Part shown: positions 51,777 through 61,333 of the stretch, piece after piece
Numbering within the stretch: position 1 is the stretch's first letter
How the letters are laid out: every line of letters starts with the position of its first letter
NCBI GenBank assembly: GCA_902787185.1
Contig: CADAFP010000025.1
Location: forward strand, 1-64,000
Reading direction: 5' to 3'
Source of the DNA: an uncultured Bacteroidales bacterium
GTDB lineage: Bacteria; Bacteroidota; Bacteroidia; Bacteroidales; Muribaculaceae
DNA: 64,000 nucleotides
Program-made: the position numbers and the translations under genes
The notes under the pieces: model-generated
Told to the model about the DNA's origin: nothing
Database searches by the model: none
The model's input: the letters and a program-made list of their open reading frames with translations, nothing else

Positions 51777-53318
51777 TTACATCGGCTGGAGCTTATCGAT
51801 GGCTCCCGTGACAAATGACGAGATACCGTTGTCGTCTTCCTGTTCGTTGCCGAAGGTGTCACCCGTCTTGATGGTGCACAGCGAGCGCAGCAGTTCCAGT
51901 GTGGCGTTGGCTTGGGGCTGGTTGGTGTAGAAGTGTCCCTTGCCGTCGTAGATGCTCTCCAGACCGAAGTCGAAGTAGCCGTTCACGCTGTCGTTATGGG
52001 TTTGGGCAAAGATGCCGATTAACGCTTTGTCAAAGAAGTTGCGCACAGGCTGCATCTCGTAGGCATATCCCTCGGTCTGCTCATAATCCAGCATCTTGAG
52101 GTAGAGGATTCCGTCAATCACGCCGATGCGTATCATCTTGTTCTCATACTGGTAGATGTATTCCCCGTCATACAGTTCTGGGGCTTGGCCCATGGCGTTG
52201 GCAAAGTTGCTGATTTGCTTCACCACGCCGTCGGGGTCCTTGGAGCGCGTGGCCAGCACCATGTTCCACTCGCCCTCGAGGTGCGGGTCGCGTGCAAGGC
52301 CGATGGTGAACGGACCGTCAACGGTCGAGAGGATGCTTGCCAGGTCGATGCGTCCGATATAGGGAATCTTGCCAAACATGTTGAGCAACTGCTGGATTTG
52401 CTTGAGTTTCACGAAGCTGTCACCCTTCACGCTCATCGTGAAGATGTAATCCATCGAGTTGGGGATGGCCTTGAGCACATCGTCGCTGGGTTTGCCCAGC
52501 GTTGAGTTGAGCAACTGCGCGTATTCGCTGTTCTCGGCGGCGAGGATGTTGGTCTTCATCTCCACTTCGTCCTTCTCCAGGTCGATGTGGCAGGTCACGG
52601 CGTCGATGTCACTCTCGGTGAAAATCTCAACAAGCGGCATCTTGCGCGACAGTTCGCGATAGACATCACTCTTGTTCAGGATATATCGCAGTCCCTTGCC
52701 CTGAATCCATGCCGACACCTCGGCGTCCTTGTCGTGCAGCACGTCCTTGACGGCCTTGTTGTCGGCGATGCTGGCGGCTGTCTTGTTGAAGATGTTCTTG
52801 GCTGCCTTGGCGACGCGTGACACCTCCATCGCTTTGTTCACCGTGCCCACAAGCAGCACGTCGCCCTCGATGGCGTAGAGGTTGTCGCCAACATACATGC
52901 AGTCCAGGCCCTCGACTTTCTCGAAGTCTCCGCCCACGCGCATCTCGAGCGTCTTGCGCGCCTTGCCGGCATCGTCAAGCTGAGCGAGGATGACGCGGCC
53001 AAACGTCTTGGCGGTGAAGTAGGCATAGGCCTTGCTGTCGGTGTCGATGCCCAGTTGAGGCAGGTCGGCGAGCAGTACGCACAGTGGCGACGTGTCGTTG
53101 TCGTCTATGGCTTGCTTTAAGGTCTGCGGCAGCACCACTTTGTCGCCGTCGAGCATTCCGGCGTTATCAAGGATGTCGGGCACATCAATACACACGACGC
53201 CAGTAGCGTCGGCGGGAATCATTTTTTCCAGGTTGTCGCCGGTACATCCCACCAGATGGAGCAGGACGGCCAGCAGCAACACATGTTTCAACCATCTTTT
53301 CAACGTTTCAACTTGCAT
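51777..53318 (-). CDS. DUF4836 family lipoprotein
   Basis: 513 residues. The signal ends LLHLVGCTGDN with a lipidation Cys near residue 25. The early MIPADATGVVCIDVPDILDNAGM and the later DAVTCHIDLEKDEVEMKTNILAAEN match DUF4836 of Bacteroidales as I recall it, a surface or periplasmic family without known function. No catalytic motif is recognised. Translation may start at 53318 or at the in-frame Leu/Met alternatives; the given start yields a plausible leader. Own promoter at 53392. Confidence 0.7.
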   Translation of the reverse strand: MQVETLKRWLKHVLLLAVLLHLVGCTGDNLEKMIPADATGVVCIDVPDILDNAGMLDGDKVVLPQTLKQAIDDNDTSPLCVLLADLPQLGIDTDSKAYAYFTAKTFGRVILAQLDDAGKARKTLEMRVGGDFEKVEGLDCMYVGDNLYAIEGDVLLVGTVNKAMEVSRVAKAAKNIFNKTAASIADNKAVKDVLHDKDAEVSAWIQGKGLRYILNKSDVYRELSRKMPLVEIFTESDIDAVTCHIDLEKDEVEMKTNILAAENSEYAQLLNSTLGKPSDDVLKAIPNSMDYIFTMSVKGDSFVKLKQIQQLLNMFGKIPYIGRIDLASILSTVDGPFTIGLARDPHLEGEWNMVLATRSKDPDGVVKQISNFANAMGQAPELYDGEYIYQYENKMIRIGVIDGILYLKMLDYEQTEGYAYEMQPVRNFFDKALIGIFAQTHNDSVNGYFDFGLESIYDGKGHFYTNQPQANATLELLRSLCTIKTGDTFGNEQEDDNGISSFVTGAIDKLQPM

Positions 53319-53391
53319 GGTTGTAAGTGTTTCTTAATTTCGCTATCGGTTAGTTTATCTGAGGGGAAGTGTGAATTCCCCGATATGTGGC

Positions 53392-53430
53392 GCAAAGGTA
53401 ATACTTCTTTATGATATAATCGTCTCAAAA
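53392..53430 (-). promoter_or_regulatory. Promoter of the DUF4836 gene
   Basis: Minus-strand TACCTTTGC (plus 53392-53400) with TTTTG (plus CAAAA 53426-53430) 25 nt upstream, slightly long spacing. The rest of 53319-53639 is AT-rich and holds only this and the next promoter. Confidence 0.5.
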
Positions 53431-53526
53431 CCGCGCAATCTTTCCTACTTTTCTCGTTAGTGCGTTAACGGAAACGATAATTGAGTTTTACTATTATTGA
53501 TAGTCTATATGTATTTTTAACGATTG

Positions 53527-53561
53527 TTTGCGCTATATGTCAGAAAACTGTATTATATTTG
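53527..53561 (+). promoter_or_regulatory. Candidate promoter of the small acidic protein gene
   Basis: TTTG at 53527-53530 and TATATTTG at 53554-53561, spaced 23 nt; the ATG at 53640 is 78 nt downstream. Confidence 0.5.
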
Positions 53562-53639
53562 AACATCAAAACCATAATGACAAGTAAATAATGTCAGGAT
53601 TCATTCTGATGAGCCTGTAACTAACTGAAAAACAAGAAT

Positions 53640-53879
53640 ATGAACGACATTTCTGATATCCTGCGTGAGCTACTGGACAGATTCAGTAACACGCCTGAGC
53701 TGGACGAGGAGTTTGATCGTATGCGGCGCACCGATGAGGAGTTTGAGAAAGAATACGTCATCTGGTGCGAGGACAACGGTTATAGTGTCAAGGATGGTTA
53801 TCGAGATTTCATCAACGAGATCATTGAGTCTCAGGATTCTTATTGGGATAACTATCAGGAATTTGGTAATAACATTTAA
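53640..53879 (+). CDS. Small acidic protein of unknown function
   Basis: 79 residues, strongly acidic, mostly helical (ISDILRELLDRFSN, DEEFDRMRRTDEEFEKEY), with one Cys and a Trp/Tyr-rich end (SYWDNYQEFGNN). No signal peptide. I recognise no family. Its promoter, codon use like its neighbours and position 35 nt upstream of aguA support it as real. It may be cotranscribed with aguA-aguB, but nothing shows a role in polyamine metabolism. Confidence 0.55.
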   Translation: MNDISDILRELLDRFSNTPELDEEFDRMRRTDEEFEKEYVIWCEDNGYSVKDGYRDFINEIIESQDSYWDNYQEFGNNI

Positions 53880-53914
53880 CTTGGAATAACGGTATCACTT
53901 AGATAGACTAATTA

Positions 53915-54955
53915 ATGAAAATCACCAAACGCAACCGCAGTTTTGCAGCCGAATGGGATCAGCAAGACGGCGTAATGATTTCATGGCCAAATGCCGGCAC
54001 TGACTGGGCTTATATGCTCGACGAGGTGACGGCTTGCTATGTAGAGATGGCAAGGGCAATACTCAATGATGACGAGCGGCTGCTCATCATCGCCAACGAT
54101 GCTGATGACGTGAAGGCCGCCTTGGGGCCTGACGTGGACTGGCAACGCATCACGATTGTCGAACTGCCCATCAACGACACGTGGATACGTGACTATGGTC
54201 CCATCACCGTCTTTCACGAGGGACAAATGGCACTCGCCGACTTCACCTTCAACGCCTGGGGAATGAAGTTTGCCGCCGACTGTGACAATTTGGTATCCTC
54301 ACGCGTCAACCAGTTCGGTGTGTTCAAGATGCCGCTGCTCAACTGCCGCGACTTGGTGCTTGAGGGCGGTTCTATCGAGACCGACGGCAATGGCACGGTG
54401 ATGACAACCACCTGCTGCCTCACGGCGCCCAACCGCAACGATGCCATGTCCCGTGAACAGCTCGAGAGCGAGTTGCTCAAGAGGCTGGGTTGTCTCAAGA
54501 TGCTGTGGTTGGACCACGGGCAACTCACTGGTGACGACACCGATGGCCACATCGACACGCTGGCCCGTTTCGCCCCTGGTGGCATTATCCTCTACACAGG
54601 TTGTGATGACCCCGACGATGAGCATTTTGAGCCCCTGATGAAGATGGAGGAGCAGCTCAAGCAGTTTACCGACGTTGACGGTAACCACTATCACCTCATC
54701 AAGCTGCCGTTGCCCGACGCCGTCTATGACGAAATCTCGCGACTGCCGGCTACCTATGCTAACTTCCTGGTGATGAACCATCAGGTGCTGGTGCCCGTCT
54801 ATGGCCAGCCTGAAAATGATGTCAAAGCCTGCCAGTTGATTGGCGAGGCCTTCCCGGGCCGCAAGGTGGTGGCCATCGACTGCCGCCCCCTTGTCCGCGA
54901 GCACGGTTCTCTGCACTGTGCCACCATGCAACTCCCTCAGGGCTCATTACAATAA
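53915..54955 (+). CDS. aguA: Agmatine deiminase
   Basis: Hydrolyses agmatine to N-carbamoylputrescine and ammonia. 346 residues of the pentein fold. FAAEWDQQDGVMISWPNAGTDW opens the protein, INDTWIRDYGPITV gives the substrate Asp, DLVLEGGSIETDG the Glu at about 150, TDGHIDTLARF the catalytic His (about 212), and HGSLHCATMQLP the catalytic Cys (about 335). It is followed 35 nt later by aguB, making a two-step putrescine route. Arginine decarboxylase, the source of agmatine, is not in the window. Confidence 0.94.
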   Translation: MKITKRNRSFAAEWDQQDGVMISWPNAGTDWAYMLDEVTACYVEMARAILNDDERLLIIANDADDVKAALGPDVDWQRITIVELPINDTWIRDYGPITVFHEGQMALADFTFNAWGMKFAADCDNLVSSRVNQFGVFKMPLLNCRDLVLEGGSIETDGNGTVMTTTCCLTAPNRNDAMSREQLESELLKRLGCLKMLWLDHGQLTGDDTDGHIDTLARFAPGGIILYTGCDDPDDEHFEPLMKMEEQLKQFTDVDGNHYHLIKLPLPDAVYDEISRLPATYANFLVMNHQVLVPVYGQPENDVKACQLIGEAFPGRKVVAIDCRPLVREHGSLHCATMQLPQGSLQ

Positions 54956-54990
54956 ATTCTCTCACTAATCTCTAATCACTAATCTATCAA

Positions 54991-55866
54991 ATGAAGGTCG
55001 GTATCATTCAACAACGCAATACCAGCGACATCAAGGCCAATCGCCAGTCGCTCATCAATAAAATCAAGCAACTCGCTGCCATGGGAGCACAGCTTGTCGT
55101 CCTGCCCGAGCTGCACGACTCTCTCTACTTCTGCCAAGTGGAGGACGTGGACAACTTCGACCTTGCCGTCGAGATTCCCGGTGCCGAAACGGCTGAATAT
55201 GCCGCCGTCGCACGCGAGTGCGGCATTGTGCTGGTCACCTCGATGTTCGAGAAACGCGCGACAGGCCTTTACCACAACACCGCGGTGGTCTATGACACCG
55301 ACGGCAGCGTGGCGGGTCAGTACCGCAAGATGCACATCCCCGACGATCCCGCTTATTACGAGAAATTCTATTTTACCCCGGGCGACCAGGGCTTTGTACC
55401 CATCGACACCTCGTTGGGACGACTGGGTGTGATGGTGTGCTGGGACCAATGGTACCCCGAGGGTGCCCGCCTCATGGCCATGAGCGGAGCACAGATGCTC
55501 ATCTATCCCACGGCCATCGGCTACGAGAGCAGCGACACCCCCGACGAGCAGGAGCGTCAGCGCGAAGCCTGGACCACCGTACAGCGCGGCCACGCCGTGG
55601 CCAACGGCTTGCCCGTCATCACCGTCAACAGGGTGGGGCATGAGCCCGACCCTTCGGGACAGACGCGCGGCATCCAGTTCTGGGGCAGCAGCTTTGTCGC
55701 CGGCCCCCAGGGCGAACTCCTTTACCGTGGCCCCAAGGACGCCGAGGACCTTCAGATCATCGACATCGACATGGAACGCAGCGAACAGGTGCGCCGCTGG
55801 TGGCCCTTCCTGCGCGACCGCCGCATCGACCACTACCACGACCTCAACAAACGCTTCCTGGATTGA
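54991..55866 (+). CDS. aguB: N-carbamoylputrescine amidohydrolase
   Basis: Converts N-carbamoylputrescine to putrescine, CO2 and ammonia. 291 residues of the nitrilase superfamily with the Glu-Lys-Cys triad at Glu40 (LVVLPELHDSLYF), Lys113 (YRKMHIPDDPAYYEKFYFTPGD) and Cys150 (VMVCWDQWYPEGAR). YEKFYFTPGD and WDQWYPE are specific to AguB rather than other nitrilases. It is encoded directly after aguA; the AAA+ gene begins 20 nt later and may share the transcript. Confidence 0.94.
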   Translation: MKVGIIQQRNTSDIKANRQSLINKIKQLAAMGAQLVVLPELHDSLYFCQVEDVDNFDLAVEIPGAETAEYAAVARECGIVLVTSMFEKRATGLYHNTAVVYDTDGSVAGQYRKMHIPDDPAYYEKFYFTPGDQGFVPIDTSLGRLGVMVCWDQWYPEGARLMAMSGAQMLIYPTAIGYESSDTPDEQERQREAWTTVQRGHAVANGLPVITVNRVGHEPDPSGQTRGIQFWGSSFVAGPQGELLYRGPKDAEDLQIIDIDMERSEQVRRWWPFLRDRRIDHYHDLNKRFLD

Positions 55867-55886
55867 TTTAAAAACGAAAACGTGTT

Positions 55887-57797
55887 ATGAGCCAATCCAG
55901 TAACGACATCTCTCCAGCCGGAGGCGCCATGTTGATATTGACGCTCATTGTCATTTTTGTCATGGCTATTGCTGAGTTCAGTTTTGGCACAATCTTCATT
56001 ACGGCTGCAGTCCTGTTTGTCATTTCGCTTTTAGTAATTGGTTTGTCAGCCAATGATACAAACACACATCAGGAAAGACAGAGTCTAGAGTCTTATTATC
56101 AATCCACACCCGACAATCATCGCATCACTACGGCATCTAGAGATATGCCATCAACCACTGACACTGATGATGACATAATCTATGATGTTGATAATGATGA
56201 CGAGTATGATAATGATGACGAGTATGATAATGATGACGAGTATGATAATGATGACGATGATGATGATAATAATCGGGATGAGAATCCGATGGTTGATAAG
56301 GATATCATGCTCACAAGCGATGAATACCACAATGGTAAGGTCGCTATCAAAAGGCTGATTAAGCTGATAAAACGCATGAGTCGGGATTCCCAACTTCGAA
56401 AAGCTGTAATCGGTTCAGCTAGAGATAGAGATACCGTTGAGGGGGAATATAATCAGGATAAGTTTTATACAACTCTTCAGTTTTTGCTGGGAAATGATAT
56501 TATCTATTGTTATGAAAATTTGGGTTTGGATACAGAGATGTACCTCCATACGCCTGAAAACCAATTGCTGTTATGCTTCACATTGGAATTGACCGATGAT
56601 AAAGAAATCAACAATTATTCTGAATTCAGAAAAGAATTGTTGTCAACAGATCCTCTTTGGGAAGCGTTGCGTGATACCCATGAGGAAATGTATAACGTTT
56701 TCCGTAACCAAAAGGAAGTCAAAGTGACTGCCGAGGGGGTTGATGAATTCCAGTTGGTGATGTTGGTCAAGTCGGTGCAATTTGAAGATTTGTATCTGAG
56801 TGAGTTGCGGCATGGCTTATACCAGCTGGCCGAAACGATTGCCGATGCCTCAGGCATGAACGACCGTCATAAAATGATTCTTGAGAGTTTCCGCCTCCGT
56901 GAAAATGAGGATAAAAAGGAATTGAAAGAAAAGCAAAACAAGAAACAGCAGGAATCTGAAATGTCCCAAACCGATGAACCCACGGCAACAATCGAGGATT
57001 TGAATGAACTGATAGGGTTGGCTCAGGTGAAGAAGGAGGTCATGGCGATGAAGAATTTTATTGAGGTGAACCGTCGCCGTGAACAAGCTGGTATGAAGAC
57101 TCCACAAGTGTCCTATCATTGCGTTTTCACGGGTAATCCAGGTACGGGAAAAACGACTGTGGCACGCATCGTTGCAGGCATCTACAAGGAATTGGGTATC
57201 TTGCAGAAAGGTCATCTTGTCGAGACCGACCGCTCGGGGCTTGTTGCCGAATATGTGGGACAAACTGCTGTAAAGACCAATAAGGTCATCGATTCAGCCC
57301 TTGATGGCGTGTTGTTTATCGATGAGGCTTATTCGCTGGTTGGTGCTGGCAATGAAGATTTCGGGAAGGAAGCCATAGCCACGTTGGTCAAGCGCATGGA
57401 GGATAACCGTGACCGCCTTGTGGTCATCTTGGCTGGTTATGAAAACGAGATGCAGCAGTTTATTGAATCTAACCCCGGACTGCGCTCACGCTTTAATCGC
57501 TATATCCATTTCGAGGATTATTCAGCCGATGAGTTGAAACAGATTTTCCTCGGGATGTTGCAAAAGTATGATTTCTCTCTGCAGGAAGATGGCGAGAGAG
57601 TATTGACCGAGCACCTTGAAAAGTGTGTTGTCAATAAGGGAAAGGACTTTGGTAATGCACGTTATGTCCGCAATCTGTTTGAACGAACGATTAAAGCTCA
57701 GGCGGTGCGCCTTGCCGCTCAGCCTGAGACCGATAAATCACAATTGGCAATAATAACAGCTGATGACATTTTAATCGCAATTGCCGATAATCCTTAA
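55887..57797 (+). CDS. Membrane-anchored CbxX/SpoVK-type AAA+ ATPase with acidic repeat linker
   Basis: 636 residues. Two adjacent membrane helices (about 13-54) are followed by a polar linker (55-95) and a repeated acidic segment (DNDDEY units, about 100-127), then a helical domain of unknown family (about 145-340), a Lys/Glu-rich coil (340-360) and the AAA+ module. Walker A is GNPGTGKT (416-423), Walker B VLFIDE (475-480), with YEGYVGQT-like pore loop (AEYVGQT) and a sensor-2 lid. CbxX/SpoVK/CbbX ATPases remodel protein complexes. The membrane tether and acid linker are unusual. The 5' half is visibly more AT-rich than aguB. Confidence 0.8.
   Translation: MSQSSNDISPAGGAMLILTLIVIFVMAIAEFSFGTIFITAAVLFVISLLVIGLSANDTNTHQERQSLESYYQSTPDNHRITTASRDMPSTTDTDDDIIYDVDNDDEYDNDDEYDNDDEYDNDDDDDDNNRDENPMVDKDIMLTSDEYHNGKVAIKRLIKLIKRMSRDSQLRKAVIGSARDRDTVEGEYNQDKFYTTLQFLLGNDIIYCYENLGLDTEMYLHTPENQLLLCFTLELTDDKEINNYSEFRKELLSTDPLWEALRDTHEEMYNVFRNQKEVKVTAEGVDEFQLVMLVKSVQFEDLYLSELRHGLYQLAETIADASGMNDRHKMILESFRLRENEDKKELKEKQNKKQQESEMSQTDEPTATIEDLNELIGLAQVKKEVMAMKNFIEVNRRREQAGMKTPQVSYHCVFTGNPGTGKTTVARIVAGIYKELGILQKGHLVETDRSGLVAEYVGQTAVKTNKVIDSALDGVLFIDEAYSLVGAGNEDFGKEAIATLVKRMEDNRDRLVVILAGYENEMQQFIESNPGLRSRFNRYIHFEDYSADELKQIFLGMLQKYDFSLQEDGERVLTEHLEKCVVNKGKDFGNARYVRNLFERTIKAQAVRLAAQPETDKSQLAIITADDILIAIADNP
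56190..56256 (+). repeat. 18-bp tandem repeat within the AAA+ gene
   Basis: Three exact copies of GATAATGATGACGAGTAT and a partial fourth encode the DNDDEY repeats. Copy number can change in units of six residues without a frameshift. Confidence 0.85.
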
Positions 57798-57822
57798 TTT
57801 GGATTAAAATAACTTAATTGCA

Positions 57823-57854
57823 TTGCTGAAGCATTGTTTTTCTTCTACATTTGC
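57823..57854 (+). promoter_or_regulatory. Promoter of the TPR gene
   Basis: TTG at 57823-57825 and TACATTTGC at 57846-57854, spaced 20 nt. It supports a start at 57873, since the upstream in-frame start at 57834 lies within the promoter. Confidence 0.65.
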
Positions 57855-57872
57855 CGTTCTATTATTGTAATA

Positions 57873-59963
57873 ATGAAGAAGGTGCTGACGAAATATCGAC
57901 GATTTGCGTTGCTTTTTATCCTGTTGGTGGCTATGGGCGCTAATGCCCAAATCAACACTGAGCAGGTGGTGAATATTGGGCGCAATGCGCTTTACTTTGA
58001 GGACTATATCCTTGCGATACAGTATTTTAATCAGGCGATTAAGGCGAAACCTTTCTTGGCCGAGCCTTATTTCTACCGCTCGGTGGCAAAAATCAGTCTG
58101 GAGGACTATCGTGGTGCCGAGCAGGACGCGGGCATGGCGATTGAGCGCAACCCGTTTATTGTCGATGCCTATCAGGTGCGTGGCGTCTCCCGTCAGAATC
58201 TGGGCGATTTCAAAGGGGCCGTCGAGGATTATGACGAGGGCCTTAAACTCATGCCCGAGGACAAGAACCTGCTCATCAACCGTGCCGTTTGCCACACCGC
58301 CCTCAAGAACTATGACGAGGCGCAGCAGTCTTTCGACCGCCTGTTGCAGCTCGACCGTCGCAACGACCGCGCATACATCGGCCTGGCACAGATGAACCTG
58401 GCGCGCAAGGACACTGCCGCGGCGCTCGATAACCTGAATCATGGCATTGCCCTGAGCAAGAAGAATGCCAGCGCCTATGTCATGCGTGCCGAGATTTACA
58501 CACGCACGCGCCACGATTTTGAAAGCGCGCTTGCCGACATGGACAGCGCCATCATGCTGGAACCGCGCTATGCGGGGTTTTTCATCAACCGTGCTTTCAT
58601 GAAGTACAACCTTGATGACTACTTCGGGGCGATGGCTGACTATGACTATGCCCTCGGACTTGACCCTGCCAGCCAGGAGGCGCATTTCAACCGCGGACTG
58701 TTGCGTGCCGAGGTGGGTGACAACAACAAGGCTATCAGCGACTTTGACTTTGTGCTCAAGAGCAACCCCTCCAATTTCATGGCACTGTACAACCGCGCGC
58801 TGCTGCACATGCGCACGGGACAGTTCCGCGACGCTGTCAATGACTTTACCGCCATCTTGAAGAAGTATCCCGAATTTGAGGCGGGCTACATGGCACGCGG
58901 CGAAGCTAAGCGCCGAATGGGTGATATCCGTGGCAGTGAGGCCGATATGGAGAAGGCGATGGCGATTTTCCGTCGCAACAAGACTCACGTCTCGACCTTC
59001 AACCCCGCCGAAATTGAGGCCACTGCGGCCATCAAGAAGGCCGAGCAGCGCGCCCTCAATGGTGGTGAGGACGAGCCCGAGACCGCCGAGGAAATCATGA
59101 ACCGCTTCAACACCCTGCTGACGGTAACCGATAATGAGCCTGTCAAGCCGGAGTATGCCAACCGTCAGCGTGGTCATGTCCAGAACGACAACATCGAGGT
59201 GGAACCGATGCCCATGTTCACGTTGTCCTATTACGCTCAGGACAACAAACTCAATGGCAAGACGCACTACATACGCGAGGTGGGTGACATCAATGACCTG
59301 AAACAGTTGCCCGGAACGCTCACGATTGTCTCGGGCGAACCTCAACTTGACGCCGACGCGATTCAACAACGTTTCAGAAGCATCGAGTACTATAATTCCC
59401 TGCTTGTCGCAGCCACGCCGCGCAGCATTGACCATTTTGCCCGCGGACTGGATTACCTGCTCGTCAAGAATCCCGAGGCCGCCATTGTGGATGCCGATTC
59501 GGCATTAGCATTGAGTCCCCAGTTCATGCTGGCTTATCTCTTGCGTGCCGACGCCCATTACATGCAGTACCGCATGGCGCAGGCGCGTGACGAGAACGCA
59601 CCCGCCACGGTGAGCTCCGCTACCGAGACCAAGCCGTTGACCATGCTGCGCCAGCGCAAGGATGTGATAGAACTGGACTTGATGATGAAGGACCTGGACT
59701 CGGCCATCAAACTCTCGCCCAAGAACGTGTATGCCCATTTCAACAAGGGCAATGTCTATATGCTGCAGGGCGACTACACCAGTGCCATCAGTTGCTACAC
59801 GACGGCCGTGGAATTGAAGCCTGATCTGGCCGAAGCCTACTATAACCGAGGCTTGATGTATCTGCGCTTGGGTAACAAGACGCAGGGCGTCAATGACCTG
59901 AGCAAGGCGGGCGAACTCGGAATCCTTCCCAGTTATAACGTCCTGAAGCGCATGACGCGCTAA
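57873..59963 (+). CDS. Exported tetratricopeptide repeat protein
   Basis: 696 residues from the ATG at 57873 (MKKVLTKYRRFALLFILL), with a signal peptide ending ANAQIN. About ten TPR units occur between residues 25 and 375 (YFEDYILAIQYFNQAI, PFLAEPYFYRSVAKIS, DFKGAVEDYDEGLKLMPED and so on). A non-TPR segment (about 390-520) contains PMPMFTLSYYAQDNKLNG. More TPRs at the end include NVYAHFNKGNVYMLQGDYTSAI. Such proteins scaffold periplasmic or outer-membrane complexes. It follows the AAA+ gene but has its own promoter, so a partnership is only a possibility. Confidence 0.82.
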   Translation: MKKVLTKYRRFALLFILLVAMGANAQINTEQVVNIGRNALYFEDYILAIQYFNQAIKAKPFLAEPYFYRSVAKISLEDYRGAEQDAGMAIERNPFIVDAYQVRGVSRQNLGDFKGAVEDYDEGLKLMPEDKNLLINRAVCHTALKNYDEAQQSFDRLLQLDRRNDRAYIGLAQMNLARKDTAAALDNLNHGIALSKKNASAYVMRAEIYTRTRHDFESALADMDSAIMLEPRYAGFFINRAFMKYNLDDYFGAMADYDYALGLDPASQEAHFNRGLLRAEVGDNNKAISDFDFVLKSNPSNFMALYNRALLHMRTGQFRDAVNDFTAILKKYPEFEAGYMARGEAKRRMGDIRGSEADMEKAMAIFRRNKTHVSTFNPAEIEATAAIKKAEQRALNGGEDEPETAEEIMNRFNTLLTVTDNEPVKPEYANRQRGHVQNDNIEVEPMPMFTLSYYAQDNKLNGKTHYIREVGDINDLKQLPGTLTIVSGEPQLDADAIQQRFRSIEYYNSLLVAATPRSIDHFARGLDYLLVKNPEAAIVDADSALALSPQFMLAYLLRADAHYMQYRMAQARDENAPATVSSATETKPLTMLRQRKDVIELDLMMKDLDSAIKLSPKNVYAHFNKGNVYMLQGDYTSAISCYTTAVELKPDLAEAYYNRGLMYLRLGNKTQGVNDLSKAGELGILPSYNVLKRMTR

Positions 59964-59984
59964 TGACATGAGGGTTAAAAGCAA

Positions 59985-60020
59985 CGAGGCCGGTCACATC
60001 GATAGAGTTGTGACCGGTCT
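59985..60020. terminator. Terminator between the TPR and DUF5106 genes
   Basis: GAGGCCGGTCACA (59985-59997) pairs with TGTGACCGGTCTC (60008-60020), one mismatch. Confidence 0.75.
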
Positions 60021-60072
60021 CGGTTATTAGGTGTTGACTAAAAAGTGTCAGTCCTGTTTGGGGCTGGAAAGA

Positions 60073-61248
60073 TTATTGTACAGGGATAAAGTTGAAACCC
60101 TGGATTTTGCCAGCATTGTCAAGAACGAAAACCAGTTTCAGCGGGAGATTCTCAAAGTTCAAGACTGTGGTAAGGGCATTGAAACCTTGAATCTGCTCCT
60201 TTTGCCATTTCTCGTGGCTGATGTACTTGCCTGCCTGGGACTCAATCTGAGACAGGATATTGTCAAAGTCTTCGACCTTAGCCTTCGATTTCAAATCTGC
60301 AGAGAGGTTCTCAAACAGGTCTTTACCCCTGTTGTTGAGGATATATTTGAGAAACATCTCGCAACGAACGATGCTGGCATCCTCACTTGAGGTGCTCTTC
60401 TTGACGATGGCCTCTTTAGATTGGGCCTTGATGGGCTTAATCTGCTCAAGGCTGGGCATGGGGCCCGTAGGCTTCATGGATTCAGGGTTTTGAAGCATTG
60501 CCTCCACTTTCTTGAGGCTGCCCTCGTTCTTGATGAGCACAGTGTGGCTCTTGTCCAGCAGGTAGAAGCAGGGCAGTGTGGGCAGGTCATACAGATCGGC
60601 ATATTCAATCTGTTGGCTCTGGTTCCAACCGTTGATCATCATTGAAGGATATTTGGTTTTCTTCCACAGCTTGGTGTCGTTGTAGGGATAGATGGCGAGC
60701 ACGATGAGTTTTTTCTCGTTCACGAGGTGGTTGACAATCTCACTGTTGGCAAGACGTTCTTTTACAGCCTCGCATGACTCGCAATCAGGATTGTTGAAGT
60801 AGATAAGGATATAGTCGGCACTCAGGTCTTTGAGGCGGTGCACGGTCTTGTCGTTGGGGGTGACGTAGTCAAAGTCGTTGGCAACGCTGCCCAACATGTT
60901 CTTTTTGGCACCCTCGAGCAGCAGGCGCTGTTTCTCTTTCTCGCTGGTGCTGAGCACGAAACTCTCGTTAGCGTGCTTGAGGACGGCCATATACAGCCCT
61001 TCGTTGTGCAACGAGTCGGCGGCATCGCTGAAACGTCTTTCGGCCAGTTCCATCATCTGGCGGTAGCCTTTGGGATCCTTGGTGAGGGTCTCCATTGTTG
61101 CGTTCATCAGGAATTCAGCATGGGCCTGTTCCATCTTGGCCACTTGCTGGAGATAATCATTGTACCTCTCGGGGGCAGGCGTTGACTGTGCCTGTAGATT
61201 CAACCATCCTGCGATGGCGATGGTTGCAGCTAAAATCAGCTTTTTCAT
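60073..61248 (-). CDS. Periplasmic thioredoxin-fold protein with DUF5106 region
   Basis: 391 residues. Signal peptide ending NLQAQSTPAP, a helical DUF5106-type region (about 25-130), then a thioredoxin-like domain in which IYFNNPDCESCEAVKERL carries an intact CxxC pair (Cys156, Cys159). A C-terminal domain (about 290-391, RCEMFLKYILNNRGKDLFENLSADLK) looks like a DUF3887-type module of unknown function. It is probably a thiol-disulfide oxidoreductase of the envelope. The combination with the C-terminal module is not one I can name. Confidence 0.75.
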   Translation of the reverse strand: MKKLILAATIAIAGWLNLQAQSTPAPERYNDYLQQVAKMEQAHAEFLMNATMETLTKDPKGYRQMMELAERRFSDAADSLHNEGLYMAVLKHANESFVLSTSEKEKQRLLLEGAKKNMLGSVANDFDYVTPNDKTVHRLKDLSADYILIYFNNPDCESCEAVKERLANSEIVNHLVNEKKLIVLAIYPYNDTKLWKKTKYPSMMINGWNQSQQIEYADLYDLPTLPCFYLLDKSHTVLIKNEGSLKKVEAMLQNPESMKPTGPMPSLEQIKPIKAQSKEAIVKKSTSSEDASIVRCEMFLKYILNNRGKDLFENLSADLKSKAKVEDFDNILSQIESQAGKYISHEKWQKEQIQGFNALTTVLNFENLPLKLVFVLDNAGKIQGFNFIPVQ

Positions 61249-61305
61249 TTTGTCTTTATACTTAATTAATTGGTGTTATTGCGTCTAATTTTCGGCAAAT
61301 ATAGC

Positions 61306-61314
61306 TATCTTTGC
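61306..61314 (+). promoter_or_regulatory. -7 box of the ybaK-aroC-thioesterase operon
   Basis: TATCTTTGC matches TAnnTTTG; the ybaK ATG is 19 nt downstream. The candidate TTG at 61279 gives a longish 24-nt spacing. Confidence 0.6.
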
Positions 61315-61333
61315 GCAATTAAGACAAGAAACG

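Noticed and set aside
57804-59435. A 543-codon antisense frame over the TPR gene
   Set aside because: The TPR pattern on the plus strand is clear, with promoter and signal peptide; the antisense frame has no family features.
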